Notes: generated from the letters alone by a model not told the origin. Counted from the stretch's first letter, positions 10,579 through 20,400 are shown. The stretch: 50,053 nt of DNA from Candidatus Tharpella sp. (GCA_021161425.1 JAGHAQ010000041.1:1-50053), one strand, 5' to 3'. Numbers and translations are program-made.

Positions 10579-12882
10579 ATGAAACTAGATCGTAGAAATT
10601 TTATAAAATTAGGAGCCGTTAGCAGTGGGGCTTTGGCTTTGCCGGATCCGATGAAGTTAGCCAAAAAAAAACGTAAGCCATGGAACCGGCAACAGGCTCG
10701 AACTTTAAGAAAATTTCATAACCCTATACCAACGACCTGTGGTTTATGTGAAAACCATTGCGGGCTGATCTCTTATCGGGATGGTGATCGCATCGTAATG
10801 TTACACGGTAATCCGGATCATCCTGTAAATCAGGGCAAACTTTGCGCTCGGGCTTATGGTCAGCTTGACCGGCTTTATGATCCTGACCGGATTCTTACGC
10901 CAAAGCTTCGAGACGGTGAACGTGGTAGTGGTAAGTGGCAGGATATCAGTTGGGCTAAGGCCTATGAAATTATCGCCGAAAAACTTGCTCCTTATGTTGA
11001 AAAACAGGGAGCCGGCCTGACCATTATACAGGGTCGTCAAGAATTACTCAGCGATTCCCTTTTAGAACTTTTTCCTGAATCTCTTGCGGTTGAGGATGGG
11101 TTTGCTCTGAAAGTTAATAGTCTACGTCGGAAACTTTATGGTGTTACCGGATGTCGACGCGATTTTGCCAACAGTCGTTATGTCTTGAATTTTGCTGCAG
11201 ACCCCTACATTAAAGGTGAGGATCTGTTATCTGACATGCGCGAATTGATAAAAGGCCGAATTGAGAATGGTGCCCGCCTGGTAACGGTCGCGGCCCGGTT
11301 AAATAATACAGCGGGACGCAGTGATTCATGGATACCTGTGGCGCCGGCCGATTATGGTACCTTTGCAAGGTCTCTCTCATACTTTATTTTAGACTCTGGA
11401 CTTTACAGTAAAAGTGCTTTGTCAGAGCAAGGTTTAAAGGTTGTTGAATTAAAAGCTTTGTTGCAGAAATATGCACCTGAAAAGGTTGCCAAAGAGATTG
11501 GGGTTGACCCTGAAACGATCAGGAAAATTGCCTCGGATATGGTACGTCGTCCGCAAGCTTTGGCAGTCTATGATGATGAGTTGATTTTAGCACCCGATGG
11601 TTATCAGAGCGCGGCTGCAGTCGAGTTGTTAAATTTGCTTTTAGGCGCAATCGGGCATCCCGGTGGAGTCTATTACTATAGTGAAGATGGTGCTCTGGCT
11701 GACGTAGCAACTTTACTTGACAGCCAAAAAGGGCGTCAGCGGGTTACCTTGGATTGGTTTGCAAACTGGCTTGCTGATAGTGGTAACCGGAGTGCGGTGA
11801 TAAATTATGCTGCAAATCCGGTATTTACGACTTTTAGTGGCCCTTATCCTCATTCAATCTGGCAGAAGTCTCATAAAATTCCGTTCCATCTGGCGATTGA
11901 TACATATTTTAGTGAAACCTCTATTTATGCTGACCTGATTTTGCCGGCAGCAACCGAGCTTGAGACCTTTGCTCTTGCTGATGCTCAGTTAGCCGATGGA
12001 CATAGTGTGATCTCCTTAAGACAACCTGTTTCAGGGCTTGTTGATGAAATTTTTCTTCTGCGTAAGGCCAAGGCGAAGAACTTAGACCTTTTTGCAACTA
12101 AGCGTGAACCGGCATCTGAGTCACGTGATTTCAATCAGATAGTTTTAGAACTGCAACAGCTATTGGCTGGCAAGACTCCGGATTCTGCGTCTCGGGTCAG
12201 CACTTGGCTTAAAGCTAAAATTGCTGGATCTACTTTTGTTAAGGCTGGTATCAGCTGGCAGAAGTTGCAAAAAGATGGTTTCCAAATCTATAAAAAATCA
12301 TCAGACAGTTCGAGATTAAAATTTTCGGTAACCTGCGCAAATTTTGCTCCATTAAATGAAAAATCAGCGGTTCCTGCTCATGATTCGTTTACTCTGGTGC
12401 CATATAGATTACATACTCTTGATAATCTGACCGCCAACAGCAAATATTTAGCTGAATTCAGGCATGATAATCCGCTCTGGATTCATCCTGGGAGAGCTTT
12501 GCGACTCGGCATTAAAGAAGGTGATAAGGTACGGATAGAGACAGCCGTAGGCTCGGTGACGGCTAAAGCCTGGATTACCGAAGCTGTTCATCCTCAATGT
12601 GTGGCCATTGCTTTAGGGTTCGGACATACTGGATTGGGTCGGGTTGCCAAAGCTCAAACAATTGCTAAAAGTGATCCAATGACTAGGTCGTTGCTTTTCC
12701 ACAATCTGTTTTACTTCACTCCTTTTTCTTTGCGGTTAAATTCATGGGATCCTAAGGAACCGGTTTGGTGGCATGAACAGGGCAATGGTGTAGATATAAG
12801 ACGTATATTTAAAGCGACCGCAGATACCCAAAACGCCGGTATATCTAATATTGATACTACTGTGCGGTTGCAGAAGGTCTGA
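10579..12882 (+). CDS. Molybdopterin-oxidoreductase-family large subunit (PsrA/QrcB/ActB-like)
   Basis: Tat motif RRNFIK; [4Fe-4S] motif CGLCENHCGLISYRDGDRIVMLHGNPDHPVNQGKLC; C-terminal molydop-binding region LWIHPGRALRLGIKEGDKVRIETAVGSV. Confidence 0.88.
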   Translation: MKLDRRNFIKLGAVSSGALALPDPMKLAKKKRKPWNRQQARTLRKFHNPIPTTCGLCENHCGLISYRDGDRIVMLHGNPDHPVNQGKLCARAYGQLDRLYDPDRILTPKLRDGERGSGKWQDISWAKAYEIIAEKLAPYVEKQGAGLTIIQGRQELLSDSLLELFPESLAVEDGFALKVNSLRRKLYGVTGCRRDFANSRYVLNFAADPYIKGEDLLSDMRELIKGRIENGARLVTVAARLNNTAGRSDSWIPVAPADYGTFARSLSYFILDSGLYSKSALSEQGLKVVELKALLQKYAPEKVAKEIGVDPETIRKIASDMVRRPQALAVYDDELILAPDGYQSAAAVELLNLLLGAIGHPGGVYYYSEDGALADVATLLDSQKGRQRVTLDWFANWLADSGNRSAVINYAANPVFTTFSGPYPHSIWQKSHKIPFHLAIDTYFSETSIYADLILPAATELETFALADAQLADGHSVISLRQPVSGLVDEIFLLRKAKAKNLDLFATKREPASESRDFNQIVLELQQLLAGKTPDSASRVSTWLKAKIAGSTFVKAGISWQKLQKDGFQIYKKSSDSSRLKFSVTCANFAPLNEKSAVPAHDSFTLVPYRLHTLDNLTANSKYLAEFRHDNPLWIHPGRALRLGIKEGDKVRIETAVGSVTAKAWITEAVHPQCVAIALGFGHTGLGRVAKAQTIAKSDPMTRSLLFHNLFYFTPFSLRLNSWDPKEPVWWHEQGNGVDIRRIFKATADTQNAGISNIDTTVRLQKV

Positions 12883-12910
12883 AAGAATTTTTATTTTAAG
12901 GTGAATGGGT

Positions 12911-13564
12911 ATGAAGATAGACTTTAATTTTATTAAGGATCTGCCTGGCTGGCTGAAAACAAGTCTGGTGATCGGTATTACTATTTCAGTGCTCGTCGGT
13001 TTTTTTGCGTTTGCCCGCTACACTGACAAGGATGATGCCCTTTGCCGATCATGTCATCCTAGCATTCATGAAATGTGGCAAACGTCAAAAACCCACCCAT
13101 CTGACAAGGTGACATGCTATGAGTGTCATACTAAATACATAGAAGCCTTTCCAGAGGCTGGAGAGAGTTTGTATATTCACTATCGAGACAAGATCATTCC
13201 GGAAAATTTTAACAGTGGCAGGAAAGTACTAAATGGAAATTGTCTTCGTTGCCACGAAGATATTCCTAAGTTTAAAGAGGTTAAGAACACTCGAATAGTC
13301 AAAATATCACATGAAAAACACTATAAATCCGAGAAGGTGAAAATTGATGATTGCATGGTCTGTCATAATTCTCTTGCTCATGACAAATATGCGATTGAAA
13401 CCAATCGGCCGCGAATGCAGGGCTGTTTCTTAGGCGAATGTCACAAAGCCGACATCAAAGAGGATCGTTGTGAGTTGTGTCATTTTGTCAAGTTGGTAGA
13501 GGAAGAAAAAGTACTTGAAAAAATTGAAGAAGAAAAAGTACTTGAAAAAATAACTGATAACTAG
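12911..13564 (+). CDS. NapC/NrfH-like membrane-anchored multiheme cytochrome c
   Basis: N-terminal TM (LVIGITISVLVGFFAFARY), CRSCH, CYECH, CLRCH, CMVCH, CELCH plus a CX4CH (CFLGECH); start placed at the second ATG of the 12905 ORF. Confidence 0.85.
   Translation: MKIDFNFIKDLPGWLKTSLVIGITISVLVGFFAFARYTDKDDALCRSCHPSIHEMWQTSKTHPSDKVTCYECHTKYIEAFPEAGESLYIHYRDKIIPENFNSGRKVLNGNCLRCHEDIPKFKEVKNTRIVKISHEKHYKSEKVKIDDCMVCHNSLAHDKYAIETNRPRMQGCFLGECHKADIKEDRCELCHFVKLVEEEKVLEKIEEEKVLEKITDN
13502..13551 (+). repeat. Tandem duplication (27-nt period, 23-nt identical core) at the 3' end of the cytochrome gene
   Basis: GAAGAAAAAGTACTTGAAAAAAT occurs twice (13502-13524 and 13529-13551), encoding EEKVLEKIEEEKVLEKI. 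Confidence 0.9.
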
Positions 13565-13571
13565 TAGGGCG

Positions 13572-13604
13572 ACGGGGTCGTGTGATTGCATGGCCCCGTT
13601 TTTT
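13572..13604 (+). terminator. Rho-independent terminator
   Basis: ACGGGGTC...GGCCCCGTTTTTT. Confidence 0.75.
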
Positions 13605-13617
13605 AAGAGGTATTTAA

Positions 13618-13633
13618 CAGTTGACGTTAACTG
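13618..13633. promoter_or_regulatory. Candidate operator palindrome CAGTTGACGTTAACTG
   Basis: Near-perfect 16-bp palindrome 22 bp upstream of the CoA-transferase ATG; related sites at 3479-3494 and 21471-21486. Confidence 0.45.
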
Positions 13634-13654
13634 ATTGAGCAGGAACGTAGTCAG

Positions 13655-14845
13655 ATGTTGAAAAATCAACAATATGATCTCCTGAAAGGCCTTAAGGTGT
13701 TGGATCTTAGCCGTCTGTTACCAGGGCCTTTTTGCAGTATGGTGCTGGCTGATTACGGGGCTGAGATTTTAAAGATCGAAGCTCCGGGAGAAGGTGACTA
13801 TCTGCGTAGTTGGGCCCCTCTGGTTGATGGGGTCAGCGCTTTTTTTCTGGCTGTTAACCGTAATAAACGTTCTTTGACCCTTAACCTCAAAGAGGAAGAG
13901 GGGCGGGAACTTTTTAAAAAACTTCTGCTTGAGTATGATGTCGTTCTTGAAAGTTTCCGTCCGGGAGTTATGGAGCGGCTTGGTTGTGGTTATCAAGAGC
14001 TTGCGGCGCTCAAACCAAATCTGATCTATTGCTCAATCAGCGGTTATGGGCAATCCGGGCCCCAGGCCTTAAAGGCCGGTCATGATATTAACTATATGGC
14101 CGAATCCGGGGTTTTAAATACGACCTCAAGTCGTGAGATTTCAGCTATTTCCGGGATCCAGGTCGCCGATGTGGCAGGCGGCGCTCTTTATGCTGTCAGC
14201 GCCGTACTGGCAGCCTATGTCAAGGTCTTGAAAGGGGGACGGGGGGCCTGTCTTGATATTTCGATGACTGATGGTTTGGTTAGTATGTTGCCCCTGCTTT
14301 CGGCCTATCACTATACTCTGGGTTTGGAACCCGGTCCCGATACGACGATGTTCAATGGTCAGTTGGCCTGTTACCATATCTATCGGACTCGCGATGGTCG
14401 GGAGATTGCTTTAGGTGCTCTTGAGAAGAAATTCTGGCAGAATTTCTGTCGAGTTGTTGAACGTGATGATCTTCTTAACGGCGATCATCATGATCTGGCC
14501 CGCCAGGATGAACTTAAAAAAGAGCTTGCGGTAATTTTTGCGGCTCGTGATGCTGATCAGTGGCCGACTCTGCTGGCTGGTCACGATACCTGTTGTGAAG
14601 TGCTTAGAAATATGACTGAAGTCCACGCTGATCCTCATTTTCAGGAGCGTGGCATGTTCTGGCGACTGCCTCTTGAAAATGGCGGTGATCTTCTGCAGAC
14701 TAACTGTGCGGTTATGGTAGATGAGAATAAACCGACTCAGCATCGGGCTGCACCAAAACTTGGTCAGCATACCGACCAGATACTTAATGATTTGGGGTAT
14801 GATCAGAATACAATTTCGGACCTGCGAGAGCGTGGAGTGATTTGA
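13655..14845 (+). CDS. Class III (CaiB/BaiF/Frc family) CoA-transferase
   Basis: LKGLKVLDLSRLLPGPFCSMVLADYGAEILKIEAPGEGD; NRNKRSLTLNLK; SISGYGQSGP. Confidence 0.92.
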   Translation: MLKNQQYDLLKGLKVLDLSRLLPGPFCSMVLADYGAEILKIEAPGEGDYLRSWAPLVDGVSAFFLAVNRNKRSLTLNLKEEEGRELFKKLLLEYDVVLESFRPGVMERLGCGYQELAALKPNLIYCSISGYGQSGPQALKAGHDINYMAESGVLNTTSSREISAISGIQVADVAGGALYAVSAVLAAYVKVLKGGRGACLDISMTDGLVSMLPLLSAYHYTLGLEPGPDTTMFNGQLACYHIYRTRDGREIALGALEKKFWQNFCRVVERDDLLNGDHHDLARQDELKKELAVIFAARDADQWPTLLAGHDTCCEVLRNMTEVHADPHFQERGMFWRLPLENGGDLLQTNCAVMVDENKPTQHRAAPKLGQHTDQILNDLGYDQNTISDLRERGVI

Positions 14846-14881
14846 AAAAAATTTAATTCGAAAGAACCGTAAATATTTATT

Positions 14882-14935
14882 AAATTACGAAAGACGCGAA
14901 AAAACCTTTAGCGTCTTTTACCTCTTTCGTAGTTT
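14882..14935. terminator. Composite stem-loop (AAAGACGC/GCGTCTTT within TTACGAAAG/CTTTCGTA)
   Basis: Inverted repeats read directly between the CoA-transferase stop and the thiolase start. Confidence 0.5.
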
Positions 14936-15004
14936 AAAAGAAAAGTCTGGAAAAGTTTTGATAACCCGCTTGCTTCCGGCTACGCTGGATTAAGGATGGA
15001 GCTT

Positions 15005-16189
15005 ATGTGTAAAGAAGTTGTAATAGTCAGTGCTTTGCGAACTGCAATTGGTAATTTTCAGGGAGGTCTCTCCTCTCTTACGGCTACTGAACTTGGTGGT
15101 CTGGCAATCAACGGAGCGATCGAGAGGGCGGGCATCGACAAAGCTATGGTCGATGAAGTGCTTATGGGTAATGTGTTGCCCATCGGTTTGGGTCAGAATC
15201 CCGGCCGTCAAGCCATGATTAAGGCCGGTTTGCCGATGGCCGTCGGGGCTATAACCGTTAACAAGGTTTGTGGATCCGGACTTAAAACGGTGATGTTGGC
15301 GGAACAGGCGATAAAATCCGGTGATGCTGAGATCATTGTTGCCGGCGGTATGGAAAGCATGAGCAATGTTCCTTACTACATGCCTGGTGCCCGAGGTGGT
15401 ATGCGCATGGGCAACGGCCCGATGGTTGACGGTATGGTACATGACGGACTCTGGGATGTGGTTAACGATTACCATATGGGTTATACGGCCGAATTGGTCA
15501 GCAAAAAATTCTCTATTACCCGCGAAGTGATGGATCGCTTTTCCGTTGCTTCCAATGAAAAAGCTCTGGCCGCGATCGAAAATGATTATTTCGCCGATGA
15601 GATTATGCCGGTATCTATAACCCCACGGCGGGGTGATCCTTATGATTTTAAGGTTGATGAAGGGCCCCGAGCTGCCACCATGGAGGCATTGGCCAAATTG
15701 CGGCCGGCTTTTGACCGGAATGGTATTGTGACCGCCGGTAATGCTTCAAAAATCAGTGATGGTGCCAGTTGTCTGTTGGTGATGTCGGCAGCTAGAGCTG
15801 CCGAACTTAAACTTGAGCCTTTGGCCAGGATTGTGGCTCAGGGGGCGGCCGGTGTGGCTCTTGAAGATGTGCTGGTAGCGCCGATAGACTCGATTCCGAA
15901 AGTCTTGGCCAAAGCCGGTTTAAAGATAAATGATATCGATCTGCATGAGATTAATGAAGCTTTTGCAACCTCTAGTGTGGCTATTATCAAGGAGCTTGGG
16001 ATTGATCCGGAAAGGGTTAATCTGAACGGTGGAGCTGTGGCTCTTGGTCATCCGATTGGTTGTTCCGGAGCCCGGGTGTTGACGACTTTGATCTATGCTC
16101 TGCGTCGTCAGGACAAACGTTACGGTATGGCTTCACTCTGTCTTGGCGGTGGTGAAGCGGTTTCAATGATTATTGAGAGCCTGGCTTAG
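15005..16189 (+). CDS. Acetyl-CoA C-acetyltransferase (thiolase)
   Basis: KEVVIVSALRTAIG, NKVCGSGLKTVMLA, NEAFATSSVAIIKELG, GGAVALGHPIGCSGAR, CLGGGEA; start chosen after SD AAGGATGG (alternative ATG at 14996). Confidence 0.93.
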   Translation: MCKEVVIVSALRTAIGNFQGGLSSLTATELGGLAINGAIERAGIDKAMVDEVLMGNVLPIGLGQNPGRQAMIKAGLPMAVGAITVNKVCGSGLKTVMLAEQAIKSGDAEIIVAGGMESMSNVPYYMPGARGGMRMGNGPMVDGMVHDGLWDVVNDYHMGYTAELVSKKFSITREVMDRFSVASNEKALAAIENDYFADEIMPVSITPRRGDPYDFKVDEGPRAATMEALAKLRPAFDRNGIVTAGNASKISDGASCLLVMSAARAAELKLEPLARIVAQGAAGVALEDVLVAPIDSIPKVLAKAGLKINDIDLHEINEAFATSSVAIIKELGIDPERVNLNGGAVALGHPIGCSGARVLTTLIYALRRQDKRYGMASLCLGGGEAVSMIIESLA

Positions 16190-16238
16190 GTTAAGAGAAG
16201 AATAATATTATTTCAGTCTATACTTTAAGGAGAGGAAC

Positions 16239-17519
16239 ATGCGTGAAGTAGCTATTGTCAGTGCCACCCGGACCGCAATTGGGACCTATGGTGGAAGTTT
16301 AAAGGATATCCCGGTGGTTGAAATGGGCGCCACGGTAATTCGCAATGTAATGGAAAGAGCTGGTTGTCGGCCGGTAATGAACAAAGCAGTCGTCGCTGCC
16401 GGTCCTGAAGCTCTTAAGGATAAAGGATGTCCGGTCGAGGAGAAATACAGCAATTGGGACAGCTCCCTGACCGAACTTCAGGTTGATGAAGTGGTTATGG
16501 GAAATGTCGTCGGGGCTGGTCAAGGGCAGAATGTGGCTCGACAGGCGATGATTCATGCCGGTATTCCGCGTGAGGCCGGTGGTTACACCATAAATAAGGT
16601 TTGTGCATCAGGTATGAAAGCGGTGGCCTTGGCAGCTCAATCAATTGCCCTTGGTGAAGCCGAAGTGATGATCGCCGGGGGCATGGAGAATATGAGTCGG
16701 GTTCCCTATGCGATGTCGTCGGCGCGTTGGGGTGCTCGTATGGGTAATGTCGATGTGGTCGATCTGATGGTTCATGATGGGCTCTGGGAAATCTTCTATG
16801 GTTATCATATGGGTTTGACAGCTGAAAATATTGCCGACCTTTATGGTATTTCCCGGCTTGAACAGGATGAACTCGGAGCTTTGAGTCATCAGCGCGCCCG
16901 CAAGGCGATTGCTGATGGCATATTTGCCAAAGAAATTGTCCCGGTCATGATTCCCCAGCGTAAAAAAGATCCGATCGCTTTTGCGATTGATGAACGGCCG
17001 ATGGATACGTCGGTCGAAAAGATGGGGAAATTACGTCCGGCTTTCAAAAAAGATGGAACTGTAACCGCTGGTAACGCTTCCGGTATTAATGATGCGGCCG
17101 CAGCTCTGTTGCTTATGACGCCGGAAAAAGCGGCGGCTATGGGACTTAAAGTAAAAGCTGTCATCAAAGGTTTCCAGGCGGGGGGACTTGACCCGGCTTA
17201 TATGGGGTTAGGACCGATTCCATCCATTAAACGATTGCTTAAGCGTCTTGATATGGGGCTTAATGCAATTGACTATTTTGAATTAAATGAAGCTTTTGCC
17301 TCGCAGGCTATCGCCTGTGTGCGGGAATTGAAAATTGATATGGAGCGTACCAATATTTATGGTAGCGGTATCTCTTTAGGACATCCTATCGGATGTTCTG
17401 GAGCCCGGATTCTGGTTACCCTGCTGAACGTATTGGAACAAAATGATGCCGAACGTGGTCTTGCCTCTCTCTGTATCGGTGGTGGTCAGGGTGCGGCAAT
17501 GGTTATTGAAAGACGGTAG
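16239..17519 (+). CDS. Acetyl-CoA C-acetyltransferase paralog with about 35-aa N-terminal insertion
   Basis: EVAIVSATRTAIGTYGGSLKD, NKVCASGMKAVALA, ELNEAFASQAIACV, GSGISLGHPIGCSGARI; insertion PVMNKAVVAAGPEALKDKGCPVEEKYSNWDSSLTELQ. Confidence 0.92.
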   Translation: MREVAIVSATRTAIGTYGGSLKDIPVVEMGATVIRNVMERAGCRPVMNKAVVAAGPEALKDKGCPVEEKYSNWDSSLTELQVDEVVMGNVVGAGQGQNVARQAMIHAGIPREAGGYTINKVCASGMKAVALAAQSIALGEAEVMIAGGMENMSRVPYAMSSARWGARMGNVDVVDLMVHDGLWEIFYGYHMGLTAENIADLYGISRLEQDELGALSHQRARKAIADGIFAKEIVPVMIPQRKKDPIAFAIDERPMDTSVEKMGKLRPAFKKDGTVTAGNASGINDAAAALLLMTPEKAAAMGLKVKAVIKGFQAGGLDPAYMGLGPIPSIKRLLKRLDMGLNAIDYFELNEAFASQAIACVRELKIDMERTNIYGSGISLGHPIGCSGARILVTLLNVLEQNDAERGLASLCIGGGQGAAMVIERR

Positions 17520-17550
17520 TATTATCATTATTTAATTAGTTAGGAGATCG

Positions 17551-18408
17551 ATGATTATGGAGATCAAAAAATTCGGAGTGGTTGGTGCCGGTCAGATGGG
17601 TAACGGGATTGCTCAGGTTGCAGCACAAGCCGGTTTGCAGGTGGTAATGCACGATATCGCCGAGAAGTTTGTTGAGTACGGTATGTCGGTAATTAAGAAA
17701 AATTTGCAGCGTTCGGTTGATAAGGGTCGGATGGAACAGGCTGATATGGACGCGGTTCTCGGTCGAATTACGACAACGACTGAGCTGGCCGCCATGAAGG
17801 ATGTTGATATCGTTGTCGAAGCGGCAACCGAGAATGAGAAAATTAAACTCGATATCTTTGCTCAGCTTGATGCAATTTGTCCTAAAGATGCCATTTTGGC
17901 CTCCAACACTTCTTCTATTTCGATTACTAAGATTGCAGCGGCAACCAAGCGTCCGGAAAAGATGATCGGTATGCATTTCATGAATCCGGTTCCGGTTATG
18001 AAACTGGTTGAAGTGATCAAAGGGTTGGCGACTAATGATGAAACCTATGACACGGTTGTCGAACTCTCGAAAAAACTTGGTAAAATCCCTTGTCAAGCCA
18101 ATGATTTTCCAGGCTTTATTGCCAATCGTATTCTTTTGCCGATGATCAATGAAGCCGTCTATTGCCTCTTTGAAGGGGTCGGTAAGCCGGAAGATATTGA
18201 TAACGTAATGAAACTTGGCATGAATCATCCGATGGGGCCCCTGGCCCTGGCCGATCTGATCGGGCTTGATACCTGCTTGGCGATTATGAATGTTCTGCAT
18301 GAGGGCTTAGGCGATTCCAAATATCGTCCCTGTCCTTTGTTGAAAAAATATGTCGATGCCGGTTTTTTTGGGCGCAAGAGCGGTCGTGGGTTCTACGATT
18401 ACAGTTAA
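17551..18408 (+). CDS. hbd: 3-hydroxybutyryl-CoA dehydrogenase
   Basis: [21 protein letters not shown] Rossmann motif; [47 protein letters not shown]. Confidence 0.94.
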   Translation: MIMEIKKFGVVGAGQMGNGIAQVAAQAGLQVVMHDIAEKFVEYGMSVIKKNLQRSVDKGRMEQADMDAVLGRITTTTELAAMKDVDIVVEAATENEKIKLDIFAQLDAICPKDAILASNTSSISITKIAAATKRPEKMIGMHFMNPVPVMKLVEVIKGLATNDETYDTVVELSKKLGKIPCQANDFPGFIANRILLPMINEAVYCLFEGVGKPEDIDNVMKLGMNHPMGPLALADLIGLDTCLAIMNVLHEGLGDSKYRPCPLLKKYVDAGFFGRKSGRGFYDYS

Positions 18409-18429
18409 TAGATTTGAGGGAGAAGAATT

Positions 18430-19569
18430 ATGGAATTTGTATATACTGATGAAGAGAGAATGATGTTACAGATGGCCCGGAATTTTGCCGAAAAAGAGGT
18501 GAAACCGATAGCCAAAGAGGTTGATAAAGAGCATAAGTTCCCAGCCGATAACGTTAAAAAGATGGGTGAACTCGGTCTGATGGGAGTCAGTGTCCCGGTT
18601 GATTATGAAGGTTCCGGGATGAGCAATATCTGCTATGCCATTGCCATGGAAGAGATCTCTCGTCACTGTGCTTCAACTGGGGTTATTATGTCGGTGAATA
18701 ACTCTCTGGCTTGTGATCCCGTAAAGATTTTTGGTAACGAAGAGCAGAAAAAGAAATATCTGGCCGATATGGCCAGTGGCCGAAAATTGGGTTGTTTGGG
18801 ATTGACCGAATCCAATGCCGGATCCGATGCTGCTAATCTTGCCACCACCGCCGTTCTTGATGGTGATGAGTGGATCATTAATGGCCGTAAAATATTTATT
18901 ACCAATGGTAATGAAGCTGACTACTGTGTGCTTATCGCTGCAACTGATAAGAGTCAAGGACATCGAGGTATCAGCGCCTTTATTGTCGATCTCGATAACC
19001 CCGGATTCAGCGTCGGTACATTGGAAGACAAGCTTGGAATTAGAGGCAGCTCAACTGCAGAGTTGGTTTTTGAAGATTGCCGCATACCTAAGGAGAATCT
19101 TCTCGGTGAGGTTGGAAAGGGTTTTAAGGTTGCCTTGACAACGCTCGATGGCGGTCGTATCGGGATCGCTTCACAAGCTTTGGGAATCGCCCGGGCTTCG
19201 ATTGAAGATGCTGCAGCCTACGCCAAGGAGAGGGTTCAGTTCGGCAAGCCGATTGCCAAACTGCAGGCGATTCAGTGGATGCTGGCTGATCTTTCGACTC
19301 ATTATGAAGCCGCCAGATTGCTTACTCACCGAGCCGCTTATCTTAAAGATCAGGGCCAGCCTTTTGGTAAAGAAGCGGCTATGGCAAAATTGATGGCAGC
19401 CGAAACCGCCATGAAAGCCGCCACTCAGGGGATTCAGATTCTCGGTGGTTATGGCTATACTACGGATTATCCGTTGGAACGCTATTTCCGGGATGCCAAG
19501 ATTACCGAAATCTACGAAGGTACCAGTGAAATTATGCGGTTGGTTATTGCAACTAATATTTTAAAGTAG
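18430..19569 (+). CDS. Short-chain (butyryl-CoA type) acyl-CoA dehydrogenase
   Basis: GCLGLTESNAGSDAANLATTA, ERVQFGKPIAKLQAIQWMLAD, QILGGYGYTTDYPLERYFRDAKITEIYEGTSEIMRLVIA. Confidence 0.93.
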   Translation: MEFVYTDEERMMLQMARNFAEKEVKPIAKEVDKEHKFPADNVKKMGELGLMGVSVPVDYEGSGMSNICYAIAMEEISRHCASTGVIMSVNNSLACDPVKIFGNEEQKKKYLADMASGRKLGCLGLTESNAGSDAANLATTAVLDGDEWIINGRKIFITNGNEADYCVLIAATDKSQGHRGISAFIVDLDNPGFSVGTLEDKLGIRGSSTAELVFEDCRIPKENLLGEVGKGFKVALTTLDGGRIGIASQALGIARASIEDAAAYAKERVQFGKPIAKLQAIQWMLADLSTHYEAARLLTHRAAYLKDQGQPFGKEAAMAKLMAAETAMKAATQGIQILGGYGYTTDYPLERYFRDAKITEIYEGTSEIMRLVIATNILK

Positions 19570-19605
19570 TTGATAGATGTTAATTTTTATTAGGAGGGAA
19601 GTATT

Positions 19606-20385
19606 GTGAAGATTGTTGCCTGTATCAAACAGACTTTTGACACCGAAGCCAAGATTGTCGTTGGTGGTGATGGTCAGATCTCTGATGAAGGGGTTAACCT
19701 GATCGTTAATCCTTACGACGAGTATGCCGTCGAAGAGGCGATCCGGACCAAAGAGAAAGATGGTGGTGAGGTCGTGGTTGTAACTGTCGGTGGAGATAAG
19801 GCTCAGGAAGCCCTGCGTTATTGTCTGGCTATGGGTGCTGACCGTGCTGTTCTGATTAATGATCCGGCTCTGGCCGGAGCTGATAGCCGTGCGGTTTCTG
19901 TCGCCTTGGCAAAATTGTTGAGCGAAAAGGAAGCCGGTTTTGACATCATCTTTACAGGTAAAGAGTCGGTTGATGATGGTGTGGGCCAAGTTCCTTCCCG
20001 GCTCGCAGAAAAATTAGACTTGGCTCAGGCCAATGTTGTGACCGCTTTCGAATTAAGTGACGGTAAAGCGACAGCAACCCGTGAAATTGATGGTGGCAGT
20101 GAAACCTTAGAACTTGTGCTGCCGGCTCTGATCAGTGCCCAGAAAGGTCTCAATGAGGTTCGTTATCCCTCTCTGCCCGGTATTATGAAAGCCAAACGCA
20201 AACCGCTTGAGGTTCTTGCTCTTGGCGATTTGGGATTGAGTGTTGACGATGTCGCCTCTAAAGTTGAGTTGGTAGCAGCCGAATTGCCGCCGGCCCGTAA
20301 AGCCGGACAGCGCTTGACCGGTGAGGTTGATGAAGTGGTTGCCAAATTGGTTCAGTTGTTACAAGATGAAGCCAAAGTTATCTAA
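19606..20385 (+). CDS. etfB: Electron transfer flavoprotein beta subunit
   Basis: GTG start; KIVACIKQTFDTEAKIV, NPYDEYAVEEAIRTKE, GKESVDDGVGQVPSRLAE, LPALISAQKGLNEVRYPSLPGIMKAKRKPLE. Confidence 0.93.
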   Translation: MKIVACIKQTFDTEAKIVVGGDGQISDEGVNLIVNPYDEYAVEEAIRTKEKDGGEVVVVTVGGDKAQEALRYCLAMGADRAVLINDPALAGADSRAVSVALAKLLSEKEAGFDIIFTGKESVDDGVGQVPSRLAEKLDLAQANVVTAFELSDGKATATREIDGGSETLELVLPALISAQKGLNEVRYPSLPGIMKAKRKPLEVLALGDLGLSVDDVASKVELVAAELPPARKAGQRLTGEVDEVVAKLVQLLQDEAKVI

Positions 20386-20400
20386 GGGGAGATTATTAAA

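Noticed and set aside
17536-18300. 254-aa minus-strand ORF opposite hbd
   Set aside because: Antisense shadow of a clear 3-hydroxybutyryl-CoA dehydrogenase; Asn/His-rich with no recognisable motifs
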